From: Aquibacillus koreensis
GTDB taxonomy: Bacteria > Bacillota > Bacilli > Bacillales > Amphibacillaceae
DNA: 64,000 nucleotides
Direction: 5' to 3'
NCBI RefSeq assembly: GCF_025154055.1
Contig: NZ_JAOALK010000052.1
Coordinates: 1-64,000 of the forward strand
Shown here: positions 25,925 to 35,054 of the stretch, piece by piece
Position numbering within the stretch: position 1 is the first letter of the stretch
Layout: each line of letters begins with the position of its first letter
Made by a program: the position numbers and the translations under genes
The notes under the pieces: generated by a model
The model's database searches: none
Told to the model about the DNA's origin: nothing
Seen by the model: only the letters and a program-made list of their open reading frames with translations

Positions 25925-27916
25925 TTAATTTTTCTCTATTACTTCTTTATCCAATACCTTTTCCCCAGCCTCTAACACTTTAATAATCCGATCTACATCA
26001 TACACACTACCACGCCATGTGCCACCGCTTACTTTTTGCAGGGCTGCCCAAAGCCGAGTGTCATCTGGTAATCCTGGAGAGGGTTTAATCTCTGCATTCG
26101 TTTCACGTGCTTCTAGTATTCTAGCCCCGTCTTCTGCAGATACAGGATGAGCAGTCGTTCCTAAAAAGTTAATGTCCCCTGATAGATTCATAGCATCAAT
26201 GCGTACCTCAATGACATCACTAGTTTGTAGCTTGCCAATCGGCCCATCTGCTAATCCCTCGGGACCAATATGCCCAATACAAGCGCCAGTAGAAACACCA
26301 GAGAAGCGTGCGTCTGTTAATAGCGTTACGTATTTACCGTAGGATAAATGTTTTAGTGCCGATGTAACTTGGTACGTCTCCTCCATGCCTGTTCCAAGTG
26401 GACCACATCCCGTCAGTACCATAATATCTCCTTTTACTATAGCGCCACTTTTTATTGCTTCAATTGCATCTCTTTCACTTGTGAACACTTTTGCCTCAGC
26501 TTTATGATAATAAACACCATGTTCATCTAGTCGTTCTGAGTCGATGGATGTCGATTTAATAACCGCGCCATCAGGAGCAATATTCCCTTTGGGAAAAGTT
26601 ATTGTCGAAGTTAGCCCGCGAATCTCTGCTTGGTCAGGAGACATGATAATTTGATCTGCATCCAGTCCATCTGCTTCTTTTAAACGCTCTTTCATTTTCA
26701 CTCTTCGCTCTGATTGTTCCCACCAGTCAAGGTTCTCACGAAGTGTTTTCCCAGTTACAGTCATCACATCCTCGTCAAGTAAGCCGAGAGGACGAAGGTA
26801 TAACATCACTTCCGGTACACCACCTGCTAAAAATGCCCGAATTGTTGGGTGATAATCCGGTCCATTAGGAAGAACACTTACTAGTCTTGGAGTCTTTCTA
26901 TTAATCTCATCCCAATCTTCTGCAGTTGGAATATTACACCCAGCTGCATGAGCAATCGCAGGGATGTGAAGTAATAGATTCGTAGATCCGCCAAAAGCAG
27001 CATGGATGATCATCGCATTCCGAATCGATGCATTGGTTATGATATCCTTTGTTTTAAGTCCTTCATCTTCCAAAGCGAGCACAGCGCGTGCAGATTGTTT
27101 TGCCATTTCCAACCAAACCTCTTGACCGGAAGGAGCTAATGCAGAATGTGGAACGGATAGACCAAGTGCTTCACTTACGACTTGTGCGGTGGCGGCAGTC
27201 CCTAAAAACTGACAACCTCCTCCAGATGTTGCGCAAGTTCTACACCCGAGTTCAGAAGCTTCTTCCAGACTTAACTCATTATTTGAATACCGTGCACCAA
27301 TCGTTTGGATTTTTGCTGCATCTTCACCATATGTAGGAGGTAATGTTACACCACCAGGGATGACAACGGTTGGAAGGTCATGCATTGATGCGAGAGCAAT
27401 CATCATGGCGGGTAATCCTTTATCGCATGTACCGATACCGATAACAGCTTCTCTTGTTGGTAAGGAACGGATTAATCTGCGATAAACGGTAGCCGCATCG
27501 TTTCGATATGGAAAAGAATCAAACATTCCCTCGGTACCTTGTGTTCTACCATCACAAGGATCACTTACGTAAGCGGCAAAAGGGATGCCACGGTGTCTAA
27601 TTACTTCTTTGGCTGCTTCTTTCATCAATAAATCTACTTCCCAATGGCCCGTATGATAACCGAGTGCGATCGGGCTACCATCCGCATCCTTCATCCCACC
27701 CTGTGTACTAAGTAATAAAACTTGTTTTCCTGTTAAGTCGGACGCCTTCCATCCCATTCCAACATTCTGGGAAAGTCCAAACAAGTTACCGCTTGGGGAA
27801 TGGCGTAGCATCTGATCCGTGAGTGGTAGTTTACCTTGGGGACCGTGTGCGTGCGTCTTGATGTCATACAGATGAGTCGAATCAGATTGCATCAGTTTCT
27901 CTAGAGAATTTGTCAC
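25925..27916 (-). CDS. YjhG/YagF-type xylonate dehydratase (IlvD/Edd family)
   Basis: The 663-residue protein belongs to the IlvD/Edd dehydratases, which carry an iron-sulphur cluster; cysteines in DPCDGRTQG, GIGTCDKGLPAM and CATSGGGCQFLGT are the expected ligands. Length and the N-terminal SPSGNLFGLSQNVGMGWK fit the YjhG/YagF group, which convert D-xylonate to 2-keto-3-deoxyxylonate. That product is the substrate expected for the FAH-family enzyme at 21399. Translation begins at GTG 27916 behind AAGGAGAG. The gene diverges from a sugar transporter operon, and an operator palindrome lies between them. L-arabonate is an alternative substrate. Confidence 0.88.
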   Translation of the reverse strand: MTNSLEKLMQSDSTHLYDIKTHAHGPQGKLPLTDQMLRHSPSGNLFGLSQNVGMGWKASDLTGKQVLLLSTQGGMKDADGSPIALGYHTGHWEVDLLMKEAAKEVIRHRGIPFAAYVSDPCDGRTQGTEGMFDSFPYRNDAATVYRRLIRSLPTREAVIGIGTCDKGLPAMMIALASMHDLPTVVIPGGVTLPPTYGEDAAKIQTIGARYSNNELSLEEASELGCRTCATSGGGCQFLGTAATAQVVSEALGLSVPHSALAPSGQEVWLEMAKQSARAVLALEDEGLKTKDIITNASIRNAMIIHAAFGGSTNLLLHIPAIAHAAGCNIPTAEDWDEINRKTPRLVSVLPNGPDYHPTIRAFLAGGVPEVMLYLRPLGLLDEDVMTVTGKTLRENLDWWEQSERRVKMKERLKEADGLDADQIIMSPDQAEIRGLTSTITFPKGNIAPDGAVIKSTSIDSERLDEHGVYYHKAEAKVFTSERDAIEAIKSGAIVKGDIMVLTGCGPLGTGMEETYQVTSALKHLSYGKYVTLLTDARFSGVSTGACIGHIGPEGLADGPIGKLQTSDVIEVRIDAMNLSGDINFLGTTAHPVSAEDGARILEARETNAEIKPSPGLPDDTRLWAALQKVSGGTWRGSVYDVDRIIKVLEAGEKVLDKEVIEKN

Positions 27917-27993
27917 TAATAATCTCTCCTTCGCTATATTTGTGGATTAGCATGGATGAACACATGATGACGATCGTGATTGCATATAAATAT

Positions 27994-28008
27994 TATAAAG
28001 CGCTTACA
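27994..28008 (-). promoter_or_regulatory. cre-like site upstream of the xylonate dehydratase gene
   Basis: On the minus strand ATGTAAGCGCTTTAT matches the cre consensus at 14 of 15 positions, about 80 bases before the GTG start. CcpA control is likely. Confidence 0.5.
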
Positions 28009-28015
28009 TTTGTTG

Positions 28016-28045
28016 TTGACAATTATAAATTTTAGAAGGTATAAT
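28016..28045 (+). promoter_or_regulatory. Sigma-A promoter of the sugar transporter operon
   Basis: TTGACA (28016-28021) and TATAAT (28040-28045) are both perfect hexamers with an 18-bp spacer. The leader to the first gene is about 330 bases. Confidence 0.75.
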
Positions 28046-28062
28046 GTCAATATATCAAACTC

Positions 28063-28081
28063 TGTTTTATAATATAAAACA
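28063..28081. promoter_or_regulatory. Perfect 19-bp palindrome, probable IclR operator
   Basis: TGTTTTATAATATAAAACA is perfectly palindromic and sits shortly after the start point expected for the 28016 promoter. The only similar site seen in the window is at 21369, before the FAH-family gene. It could serve the divergent dehydratase gene as well. Confidence 0.6.
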
Positions 28082-28381
28082 ATTAAGTAGCAATTTATCC
28101 TCTCATTCAAGTATAAACCTTTATAATTATTCTTCTTGACTAGCCAACTAAATGCCTGATTTGATTACCCTTGAAAGATCCTACTAATTTACCTATCTAA
28201 AACTCACTTCATGAACAAATTAATTATCTTTATATGTTTATGATTCTTCATCTTAGTTATTTACTCCTTTTTATTATCTGAAATTTCAAACAATTGTTTA
28301 ACTTTATTCCAAGGAAAGGGGGGAAACAGAGGTTTTAGTTTTTGTAAACGTTATCATTAATTTAAACAAGGGGGAAACAGA
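28082..28381 (+). promoter_or_regulatory. Transporter leader with a perfect cre site at 28342
   Basis: TTGTAAACGTTATCA (28342-28356) matches the cre consensus at all 15 positions, 25 bases before the lipoprotein gene. The rest of this stretch is AT-rich with no reading frame. The cre may act on a nearer promoter or as a roadblock. Confidence 0.7.
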
Positions 28382-29731
28382 ATGAAATTTCGTTTGTTGC
28401 TAGTATTTTTATTGTCGCTAGTCGTGATTGTGGGGTGTAATCCGACGAATACCGATGTAAGCACGGGGGGAGAAAACGAACCGGAAAATGAAAGTGGAAA
28501 TGATACGGAAACAGAAAGTGGAAGTGAAAGTAACGAGAGTAGCGAACCTGAAGAAGATGTAACATTAACGTTATGGCATATTGAGGATGGTCCTTCAGGG
28601 GAGGCTATTGAAGCAGCAGTAGACCGCTTTGAAGAAAAGAACCCTGGCGTAACAGTCGAAGTTTCCCAACAAGAAAATGACCCATATAAATCAAAATTAG
28701 TTGTAGCGATGGGTGGTGGAAATCCACCAGATGTATTCTCGTCTTGGGGTGGAGGTTGGCTTGAGCAGTTCGTTAACGCTGGCCAAGTAAAAGAAATTAC
28801 GAATGATATCGATCAAGACATCTATGTTGAAGCTGCCTTATCCGCATCTACGTATGGTGAGAAAGTTTATGGTGCACCAATTGGTATGGCTGTTGTACCT
28901 GTGTTCTATAACAAAGAGATTTTTGCGGATCTTGGTATAGAGGAACCTGAAACGTTTGATGACCTAACTGCTATTGTTGAAACACTAAAGGAAAATGATA
29001 TTATTCCATTCACGTTAGCGAACCAATCTAAGTGGACTGGATCTTTTTATCTGATGTACTTGGCAGAAAGAATGGGAGGACCAGATTTATTTAGCGAGGC
29101 TTATAATCGTACCGGAAGAGGTTTTGACGATGAAGCGTATATTGAAGCCGGTCATAAATTACAAGAACTAGTGGAAATGGAAGCCTTCCCTGAAGGTGTA
29201 AACGGAATGAACTATGACACTGGTCAATCAAGACAGTTATTATATTCTGGAAAAGCTGGTATGCAGGTCATGGGTAACTGGTTAGTCAATAATGTTCGTG
29301 ATGAAATGCCTGAATTTGAAGAAAAGCTAGGATTCTTCTTATTCCCTGCTATTGAAGGTGGCCAAGGTGCTAAAAACCATATTGTCGGTGGGGTATCTCC
29401 TGTGTTCTCTGTTTCCGAATCTAGTGAACACCAGGATCTAGCAACTGAACTAGTGAAAGAGCTTGCTAGTTTAGAAACTTCTACACAAATGGCTAATACT
29501 GCTGGAGACATTTCTGCAATTAAAGGTGTGGAATATGAAGATCCATATGTACAAGAAATCAGTGATGTCCTAGAAAGTTCAGAGGCTATGCAAACGTATT
29601 ATGACCAAACACTTCCGCCAGAACTAGCACAAGTTCACTTAGATACTACACAGGCATTAATTGGTCTTTCGATGACCCCGGAAGAAGCAATGGCAAAAGT
29701 GGAAGAAAAAGCAAAAGAGTTATTAGATTAA
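28382..29731 (+). CDS. Sugar ABC transporter substrate-binding lipoprotein
   Basis: The 449-residue protein has a lipoprotein signal with the lipobox IVGC (Cys19), an acidic Glu/Asn/Ser linker (about 28-58) and a family-1 substrate-binding fold (LTLWHIEDGPSGEAIEAAVD onward). It binds a sugar outside the membrane and passes it to the two permeases encoded next. The following GH43 gene suggests xylo-oligosaccharides; the operator shared with xylonate genes also allows pentonates. The ATPase subunit is missing, as is usual when a shared MsmX-type ATPase is used. AAGGGGG precedes ATG 28382. Confidence 0.9.
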   Translation: MKFRLLLVFLLSLVVIVGCNPTNTDVSTGGENEPENESGNDTETESGSESNESSEPEEDVTLTLWHIEDGPSGEAIEAAVDRFEEKNPGVTVEVSQQENDPYKSKLVVAMGGGNPPDVFSSWGGGWLEQFVNAGQVKEITNDIDQDIYVEAALSASTYGEKVYGAPIGMAVVPVFYNKEIFADLGIEEPETFDDLTAIVETLKENDIIPFTLANQSKWTGSFYLMYLAERMGGPDLFSEAYNRTGRGFDDEAYIEAGHKLQELVEMEAFPEGVNGMNYDTGQSRQLLYSGKAGMQVMGNWLVNNVRDEMPEFEEKLGFFLFPAIEGGQGAKNHIVGGVSPVFSVSESSEHQDLATELVKELASLETSTQMANTAGDISAIKGVEYEDPYVQEISDVLESSEAMQTYYDQTLPPELAQVHLDTTQALIGLSMTPEEAMAKVEEKAKELLD

Positions 29732-29762
29732 CTTCCGATAAACCTATTTGAAGACTTAGTAA

Positions 29763-29803
29763 GGGAAACTACATTAAGCGTAAATTCTTGGTGTAGTTTT
29801 CCC
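29763..29803 (+). terminator. Intercistronic hairpin between binding protein and permease genes
   Basis: GGGAAACTACA (29763-29773) pairs with TGTAGTTTTCCC (29792-29803) with one bulge. There is no T-run, so it probably trims or protects mRNA so that the binding protein exceeds the permeases. Confidence 0.55.
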
Positions 29804-29815
29804 ATTATAATTGGG

Positions 29816-30772
29816 GTGAGGGCATTGCAAAAACAATTGGGAGAAGCATCAACGCAAAAACATATTTCAATAAAGGTTCAGACGAAGGCTGCCAAGAAAA
29901 GAAAAGAGATCTTAGCGATCATTGGTTTTATGACGCCTGCATTAATCATATATGGTGTGTATGTTATCTATTCTATCTTTATGACTTTTTATTATAGTCT
30001 GTTTGATTGGTCTGGTATTGATAATAACTTTGTTTTTCAAGGGTTAGAAAATTATATTACCCTATTTCAAGACGAGGTCTTTTGGGAATCATTGGGTAAC
30101 AATTCTTTGTTAGTTGGTGCCTCATTATTAACCCAACTACCATTGGGATTGATTATGGCGCTATTATTGTTCAGCCCGATTAAAGGTATTCGGTTTTTCC
30201 GTTCTGTCTTCTTCATGCCGTTTCTTATGTCCACAGTAGCGATCGGTATTTTGTTTATTTTTATTTATGATGGCAACTTTGGACTGCTAAATGCACTTCT
30301 GGAAATGATAGGATTAGAATCTTTACAGCAGGCTTGGATCGGAAAAGAAAGTACAGCAATATGGGCAGTTATTGCAACAGTATGTTGGCAATTTGCTCCG
30401 TTTTATATGATTCTATTTCGAGCGGCAATTGTCGGTATTCCTGAAGAGTTATATGAAGCTGCTAGTATTGATGGTGCAACCGCGTGGCACAGGTTTAAGA
30501 ATATTACACTTCCATTACTAATGCCGATTATCGTTACTTCTGCAATCTTGTCCATTATCGGTTCATTGAAATATTTTGATTTGATTTATGTGATGACCAT
30601 GGGTGGTCCAAACAATTCAACGGAATTAATGGCTACGTATATGTATAAGCAGACATTTACTAATTTTAATATGGGTTACGGTAGTAGCGTCTCATTTTCC
30701 ATGTTTATCATTGCGTTTATTATAACTTTGTTCATTTTAATCGGTGAGAGAAAAAGAAGAGGGGTGGAATAA
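29816..30772 (+). CDS. Sugar ABC transporter permease, MalF/UgpA type
   Basis: The 318-residue protein has six predicted membrane helices after a basic N-terminus and the cytoplasmic coupling loop EELYEAASIDGATAWHRFKN (EAA motif), which docks the ATPase. It is the first of two permease subunits for the 28382 binding protein. Start is uncertain: GTG 29816 or TTG 29825, both close to GGGGTGAGG. Its stop overlaps the start of the next gene by one base (TAATG), indicating coupling. Confidence 0.9.
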   Translation: MRALQKQLGEASTQKHISIKVQTKAAKKRKEILAIIGFMTPALIIYGVYVIYSIFMTFYYSLFDWSGIDNNFVFQGLENYITLFQDEVFWESLGNNSLLVGASLLTQLPLGLIMALLLFSPIKGIRFFRSVFFMPFLMSTVAIGILFIFIYDGNFGLLNALLEMIGLESLQQAWIGKESTAIWAVIATVCWQFAPFYMILFRAAIVGIPEELYEAASIDGATAWHRFKNITLPLLMPIIVTSAILSIIGSLKYFDLIYVMTMGGPNNSTELMATYMYKQTFTNFNMGYGSSVSFSMFIIAFIITLFILIGERKRRGVE

Positions 30773-31593
30773 TGATAAAAAGAATAAAGCAAATGCCCCT
30801 GTATGTACTAGCAATTGTATTACTGCTTTTTACGGGATTACCTTTCTTCATCATGGTCAATACATCGTTTAAATCCCAACTGAATTTCATGACATCACCA
30901 TGGTCTCTTCCGGAAAGTTTCTCCTTTAGCAACTATGGACTTTTGTTAGAAATCGATTTTTTTAGATATTTTATGAATAGTTTAATCGTGTCGGTCTTGT
31001 CGGTGATCATTGTTATTGTTATTGGTGCAATGGCTAGTTATCCGCTGGCTAGATTGAAATTCAAATTGAATACGCCTCTATTTTTGTTATTTATGGTCGG
31101 GATGATGATTCCTATCCATACTACCCTAATTCCGATCTATCTATTAACGATCAATTTAGGTCTTTACGATACGATATGGGCGCTTATTGGACCGTATGTT
31201 GCATTTGCTTTACCGATTGCTGTAGTGATTTTCACTCAATTTATGAAAGAGATCCCGAAAGAACTAGAGGAGTCAGCCAAAATCGATGGATGCGGCCATA
31301 TTAGATTGTTTTGGAATATTCTCTTTCCTTTATTAACTCCTGCAGTTGCAACTGTTGCGATTTACAACTTTATTCACATATGGAATGAATTTATTTTCGC
31401 TTTGGTCTTAACTAATTCATCAGATGTCGCAACTTTACCACTAGGTTTAAGAGAATTTTATGGTGAGTTTACAATCAATGTACCAGCAATCATGGCTGCA
31501 TTAACACTAGGTAGTTTACCACTTTTACTCGTTTACTTTGTGGCACAAGAGAAAATTGTTAAAGGACTTGCTGCGGGGTCGGTGAAAGGGTAG
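30772..31593 (+). CDS. Sugar ABC transporter permease, MalG/UgpE type
   Basis: The 273-residue protein has six membrane helices and the EAA loop PKELEESAKIDGCGHIRLFW. It pairs with the preceding permease to form the channel of a CUT1-type sugar importer. The C-terminus KIVKGLAAGSVKG is typical of the MalG branch. ATG 30772 overlaps the upstream stop codon. A terminator-like hairpin follows before the GH43 gene. Confidence 0.92.
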   Translation: MIKRIKQMPLYVLAIVLLLFTGLPFFIMVNTSFKSQLNFMTSPWSLPESFSFSNYGLLLEIDFFRYFMNSLIVSVLSVIIVIVIGAMASYPLARLKFKLNTPLFLLFMVGMMIPIHTTLIPIYLLTINLGLYDTIWALIGPYVAFALPIAVVIFTQFMKEIPKELEESAKIDGCGHIRLFWNILFPLLTPAVATVAIYNFIHIWNEFIFALVLTNSSDVATLPLGLREFYGEFTINVPAIMAALTLGSLPLLLVYFVAQEKIVKGLAAGSVKG

Positions 31594-31635
31594 TCAGAAA
31601 TTGGGTGAATATTGGGTTCATATAGAGGGTTTCAG

Positions 31636-31672
31636 GAAAAACGCTGGCATTCAAAAGAATGTCAGTTTTTTC
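31636..31672 (+). terminator. Terminator of the transporter operon
   Basis: A 9-bp stem with a G-U pair (31644-31652 with 31657-31665) extends into A-rich and T-rich flanks and ends in seven T. Confidence 0.75.
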
Positions 31673-31710
31673 TACATTATCGTTTTTCATAAGAGACGTC
31701 TTCGTGTAAA

Positions 31711-31725
31711 ATGTAAGTGCTTACG
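31711..31725 (+). promoter_or_regulatory. cre-like palindrome with TG centre before GH43
   Basis: ATGTAAGTGCTTACG lies 22 bases before the GH43 start codon. It resembles cre except that the central CG is TG. Similar boxes occur at 48261 and 54603. Confidence 0.45.
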
Positions 31726-31747
31726 AAAAATAGAGAGGATGGTTACA

Positions 31748-33316
31748 TTGTCACAAATAACAAATCCGGTACTACCTGGCTATCATCCCGATCCGTCCAT
31801 TTTGCGAGTGGAAGATGATTATTATATTGCTGTATCTACCTTTGAATGGTTTCCTGGTGTTCAAATCTATCATTCAAAAGATATGGTTAATTGGCGATTG
31901 CTTACATACCCGTTAACGCGTGAATCACAATTAGATATGATCGGGAATCCAAACTCTGGTGGGGTTTGGGCACCGTGTCTGAGTTATGCTGATGGTCTGT
32001 TTTATTTAATTTATACGGACGTGAAAAGCAGAATGGGTGCCTTTAAAGATACGCCAAACTATTTGGTAACTGCAGAAAATATTGAAGGTCCATGGTCCGA
32101 ACCTGTCTACTTGAATAGCAGTGGCTTTGACCCATCACTATTCCACGATGATGATGGGAAAAAGTGGCTCATTAATATGATTTGGGACCATCGAAAAGGG
32201 ACCAACTCCTTTGCAGGAATTGCGCTACAAGAATATTCTGTTGAAGAGAAAAAGCTAGTAGGTCCGGTTAAAAATATTTTTAAAGGTACAGAACTTGGCT
32301 TAACAGAAGCACCACATATTTATAAACGAAACGGTTTTTATTACTTGTTAACAGCTGAAGGCGGCACGTGGTACACGCATGCGGCAACAATGGCTCGATC
32401 CAAAACATTAGAGGGGCCTTATGAAGTGGACCCGACTAATCCGATTTTAACTTCAGACCAAGAAAACGAAGATCAACTGCAAAAAGCTGGTCATGGTAGT
32501 CTTGTAGAAACGCAAAATGGCGAATGGTATATGGCGCATCTTTGTGCAAGACCAGTTGTTGATAAGAAGTGTATATTAGGACGAGAAACAGCGATTCAAA
32601 AATGTTATTGGACAGAAGATGGATGGTTACGTGTAGAGGGAGGGAATAATCCGCAAACGATTGTTGAAGCTCCTGACTTGCCTGCACACCCATTTGAAGA
32701 AGAAAGTAACTTAGATGATTTTAGTAGCGATACATTGAAAAGATATTGGAATTCATTAAGAAGACCTTTTGAAGAGGATTGGATTTCACTTACAGAGCGC
32801 CCAGGCTATTTAAGGCTAAAAGGTGGAGAATCAATGAATTCCTGCCACCGTCAAAGCTTGCTAGCAAGGAGACTAGAAAGCTTTCAAGCGGAAGTGGAGA
32901 CAGAGGTTGAATTTTCACCAGAACATTTTCAACAAATGGCCGGCTTAATCGTTTATTATGATACCGATGATCATGTGTATCTACGTGTTACAGACCATGA
33001 GGAGCATGGAAAGTGTATCGGAATTATAGAAACAAGACACGGTAAATATGATGAATTATTAAATCAAGATATCCCACTTAACAATGCTACTACAAAATTA
33101 AAAGCGATGATCAACCATCAATGGCTTCAATTTTATTATGTGGATGGTGAAGGGGAATGGCAGACGATTGGTGAAAAAATAGATATAAGTAATCTTTCTG
33201 ATGATGATGCAGATTATATTCGTTTTACTGGTACTTTTGTTGGAGTGTGTAATCAAGATTTAAGCGGGCAACAATTACCGGCTGATTTTGCTTATTTTAA
33301 GTATGAAGAGAAATAA
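31748..33316 (+). CDS. xynB: GH43 beta-xylosidase
   Basis: The 522-residue enzyme opens ITNPVLPGYHPDPSI with the catalytic base Asp and continues DDYYIAVSTFEWFPGVQIYH, very similar to B. subtilis XynB. The general acid Glu is in LTEAPHIYK. A C-terminal beta-sandwich (about 330-520) completes the usual two-domain layout. There is no signal peptide, so it acts in the cytoplasm, splitting xylo-oligosaccharides to xylose. TTG 31748 is preferred: AGAGAGG lies nine bases upstream, and the protein then begins as the B. subtilis one does. The open frame back to 31601 crosses a terminator and a cre-like box. Confidence 0.93.
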   Translation: MSQITNPVLPGYHPDPSILRVEDDYYIAVSTFEWFPGVQIYHSKDMVNWRLLTYPLTRESQLDMIGNPNSGGVWAPCLSYADGLFYLIYTDVKSRMGAFKDTPNYLVTAENIEGPWSEPVYLNSSGFDPSLFHDDDGKKWLINMIWDHRKGTNSFAGIALQEYSVEEKKLVGPVKNIFKGTELGLTEAPHIYKRNGFYYLLTAEGGTWYTHAATMARSKTLEGPYEVDPTNPILTSDQENEDQLQKAGHGSLVETQNGEWYMAHLCARPVVDKKCILGRETAIQKCYWTEDGWLRVEGGNNPQTIVEAPDLPAHPFEEESNLDDFSSDTLKRYWNSLRRPFEEDWISLTERPGYLRLKGGESMNSCHRQSLLARRLESFQAEVETEVEFSPEHFQQMAGLIVYYDTDDHVYLRVTDHEEHGKCIGIIETRHGKYDELLNQDIPLNNATTKLKAMINHQWLQFYYVDGEGEWQTIGEKIDISNLSDDDADYIRFTGTFVGVCNQDLSGQQLPADFAYFKYEEK

Positions 33317-33326
33317 AATAGGTTGA

Positions 33327-33362
33327 GGATGTATGCAATTGAGCATACATCCTTTTCTTTTT
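33327..33362 (+). terminator. Terminator of the GH43 gene
   Basis: A perfect 10-bp stem (33327-33336 with 33343-33352) is followed by TTTTCTTTTT. Confidence 0.9.
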
Positions 33363-33400
33363 ATATTTGGTGTGCCATAGGAGATCTGGATAATACTGAA

Positions 33401-34066
33401 TTTCTATAGAGTGCGTCATTAGCCCACCCTCTGACATTTCCAAAGCAGGAACTCGAAAAGTAGTCGGAGAAGTGTGCGTTCACTGACAAGAAAAACCCTC
33501 GAGAGCGGAATGAAGTCAGAGAAGTGTGGGATCAATGACAAGAAAGTACCTCGAGAGCGGAATGAAGTCAGAGAAGTGTGGGATCAATGACAAGAAAGTA
33601 CCTCGAGAGCAGAATGAAGTCAGGGAAGTGTGGGATTACTGACAAGAAAGAGCCTCAAGAGCAGAATGAAGTCAGAGAAGTGTGGGATCACTGACAAGAA
33701 AGTCACTCGAGAGTAAATTGAAGTCAGAGAAGAGTGTGATCACTGACAAGAAAGTCCCATGAGAGTAGATTGAAGTCAGAGAAGAGTGCGATCACTGACA
33801 AGAAAACCCCTCGAGAGTAAATTGAAGTCAGAGAAGAGTGCGATCACTGACAAGAAAGTCCCATGAGAGCAGATTGAAGTCAGAGAAGAGTGCGATCACT
33901 GACAAGAAAAACCCTTGAGAGTGGATTGAAGTCAGAGAATGCCACGATCTCCGACAATTAAATGCCTCAAGAGCCGATTGTAGTCAGAGAGGGATCCAAC
34001 TCCCAAAAGTTAGCTAGTACACTGTTAAATATATTACTTTTTTGTTACGAAGGATTTTATATCGAC
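33401..34066. repeat. Repeat cassette 2: ten and a half tandem 52-bp units, homologue of cassette 1
   Basis: Units begin at 33462, 33514, 33566, 33618, 33670, 33722, 33774, 33826, 33878, 33930 and, truncated, 33982, always 52 bp apart. Sequence matches cassette 1 with unit-specific changes (GTGTG or GAGTG after AGA). The left flank TATAGAGTGCGTCATTAGCC and right flank AGGGATCCAACTCCCAAAA also match. Copy number differs by one unit. The right end is GTTACGAAGGATTTTATATC at 34044. No reading frame is maintained. Confidence 0.95.
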
Positions 34067-34170
34067 TCTGACAAATAAAAAAAACCACCGATATTGAAAA
34101 CAGCCCTAACAATCTCCTCCTACCAGTTGAGAAAACGGATACAAAATTAAAAAAAATCCCCTTATATTTA

Positions 34171-34199
34171 TTGAAATTTGCCTAGATCCGTCCTATAAT
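34171..34199 (+). promoter_or_regulatory. Sigma-A promoter of the GntR gene and glucuronate operon
   Basis: TTGAAA (34171-34176) and TATAAT (34194-34199) are spaced by 17 bp. Confidence 0.75.
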
Positions 34200-34213
34200 G
34201 GTTGTATAACTAC

Positions 34214-34225
34214 CATACTAGTATG
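34214..34225. promoter_or_regulatory. Palindromic operator candidate for the GntR regulator
   Basis: CATACTAGTATG is a perfect 12-bp palindrome located just after the expected transcription start, where an autoregulating GntR repressor would bind. Confidence 0.5.
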
Positions 34226-34269
34226 ATTAAAATACAGTGTGGTGTTGGATGTAGCAAGGTGATGGTGAG

Positions 34270-34959
34270 GTGAAGGGCATTTCTACAACCAATACAAGAA
34301 TTAATGGTTCCACGCGTGATTTCGTGTATTACACGCTTAAAGATCAAATTATTAATTTAGAGCTAGAGCCGGGAACGAAAATATCAGAGAAAGAAGTCTC
34401 TGAAAAACTGAAGGTTAGCCGTACACCGGTAAGAGAAGCGTTTTTAAAGCTGGCTCAAGAGGATTTGTTGGGCGTGTTTCCTCAAAGCGGAACAATCGTT
34501 ACACAAATTGATTTATCGCTAGTGGAAGAAGGACGCTTTATTAGAGAAAATATTGAAAAAGCAATTGTTAGAGAAGCGTGTGAAGCGTTGGATGATGACC
34601 AACTTTTTCAACTTGAAACAAATATTAGATTACAAGAACTGTGCCTGGAAAAAGAATCTCATCACAAATTGTTCGAATTAGATGATGAATTCCACAAAAT
34701 CTTATTTGAAGGCTGTAACAAAATTCGTACGTGGAATATGATCCGGCAGATGAATAGTCACTTTGACCGCTTACGAATGTTGCGATTGGTTGCGGATCAT
34801 AATTGGAGCGTGCTTGTTGCGCAGCATAAAGAAATATTCCACTTCATTTCAGATAAGAAACGTGACGAAGCGGAAGCATCAATGGCCTTGCATCTAAAAT
34901 TAGTCGACCTGGAAAAAGGGAAGTTAAAAGAGCAATATCCAGGTTTTTTTAACGAGTAG
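34270..34959 (+). CDS. uxuR: GntR-family (FCD-type) regulator of glucuronate genes
   Basis: The 229-residue protein has an N-terminal winged helix with KISEKEVSEKLKVSRTPVRE and a helical FCD effector domain (about 85-220) with metal-binding histidines in LDDEFHKILFEG and VAQHKEIFHFI. It heads a run of hexuronate genes, so it probably senses a uronate or its product, like UxuR or ExuR proteins of the same subfamily; the symbol is by context. The GTG start at 34270 is preceded by AAGGTGAT. A promoter and palindrome lie directly upstream. Confidence 0.85.
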   Translation: MKGISTTNTRINGSTRDFVYYTLKDQIINLELEPGTKISEKEVSEKLKVSRTPVREAFLKLAQEDLLGVFPQSGTIVTQIDLSLVEEGRFIRENIEKAIVREACEALDDDQLFQLETNIRLQELCLEKESHHKLFELDDEFHKILFEGCNKIRTWNMIRQMNSHFDRLRMLRLVADHNWSVLVAQHKEIFHFISDKKRDEAEASMALHLKLVDLEKGKLKEQYPGFFNE

Positions 34960-34979
34960 AAGAAAGCTTCTCTACTCGT
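34952..34979 (+). terminator. Hairpin across the GntR stop codon
   Basis: ACGAGTAGA (34952-34960) pairs with TCTACTCGT (34971-34979). T-rich sequence follows after a gap, so it may act as a partial terminator before GH67. Confidence 0.55.
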
Positions 34980-35006
34980 GTTGTATAATTTATTTTTTTA
35001 AATAAT

Positions 35007-35021
35007 GTGTAAGCGGTATCA
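35007..35021 (+). promoter_or_regulatory. cre site before the GH67 gene
   Basis: GTGTAAGCGGTATCA fits the cre consensus at 14 of 15 positions and lies 34 bases before the GH67 start. Confidence 0.55.
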
Positions 35022-35054
35022 ACTATAACATTATATCGAGAGGGGATTTAGACC

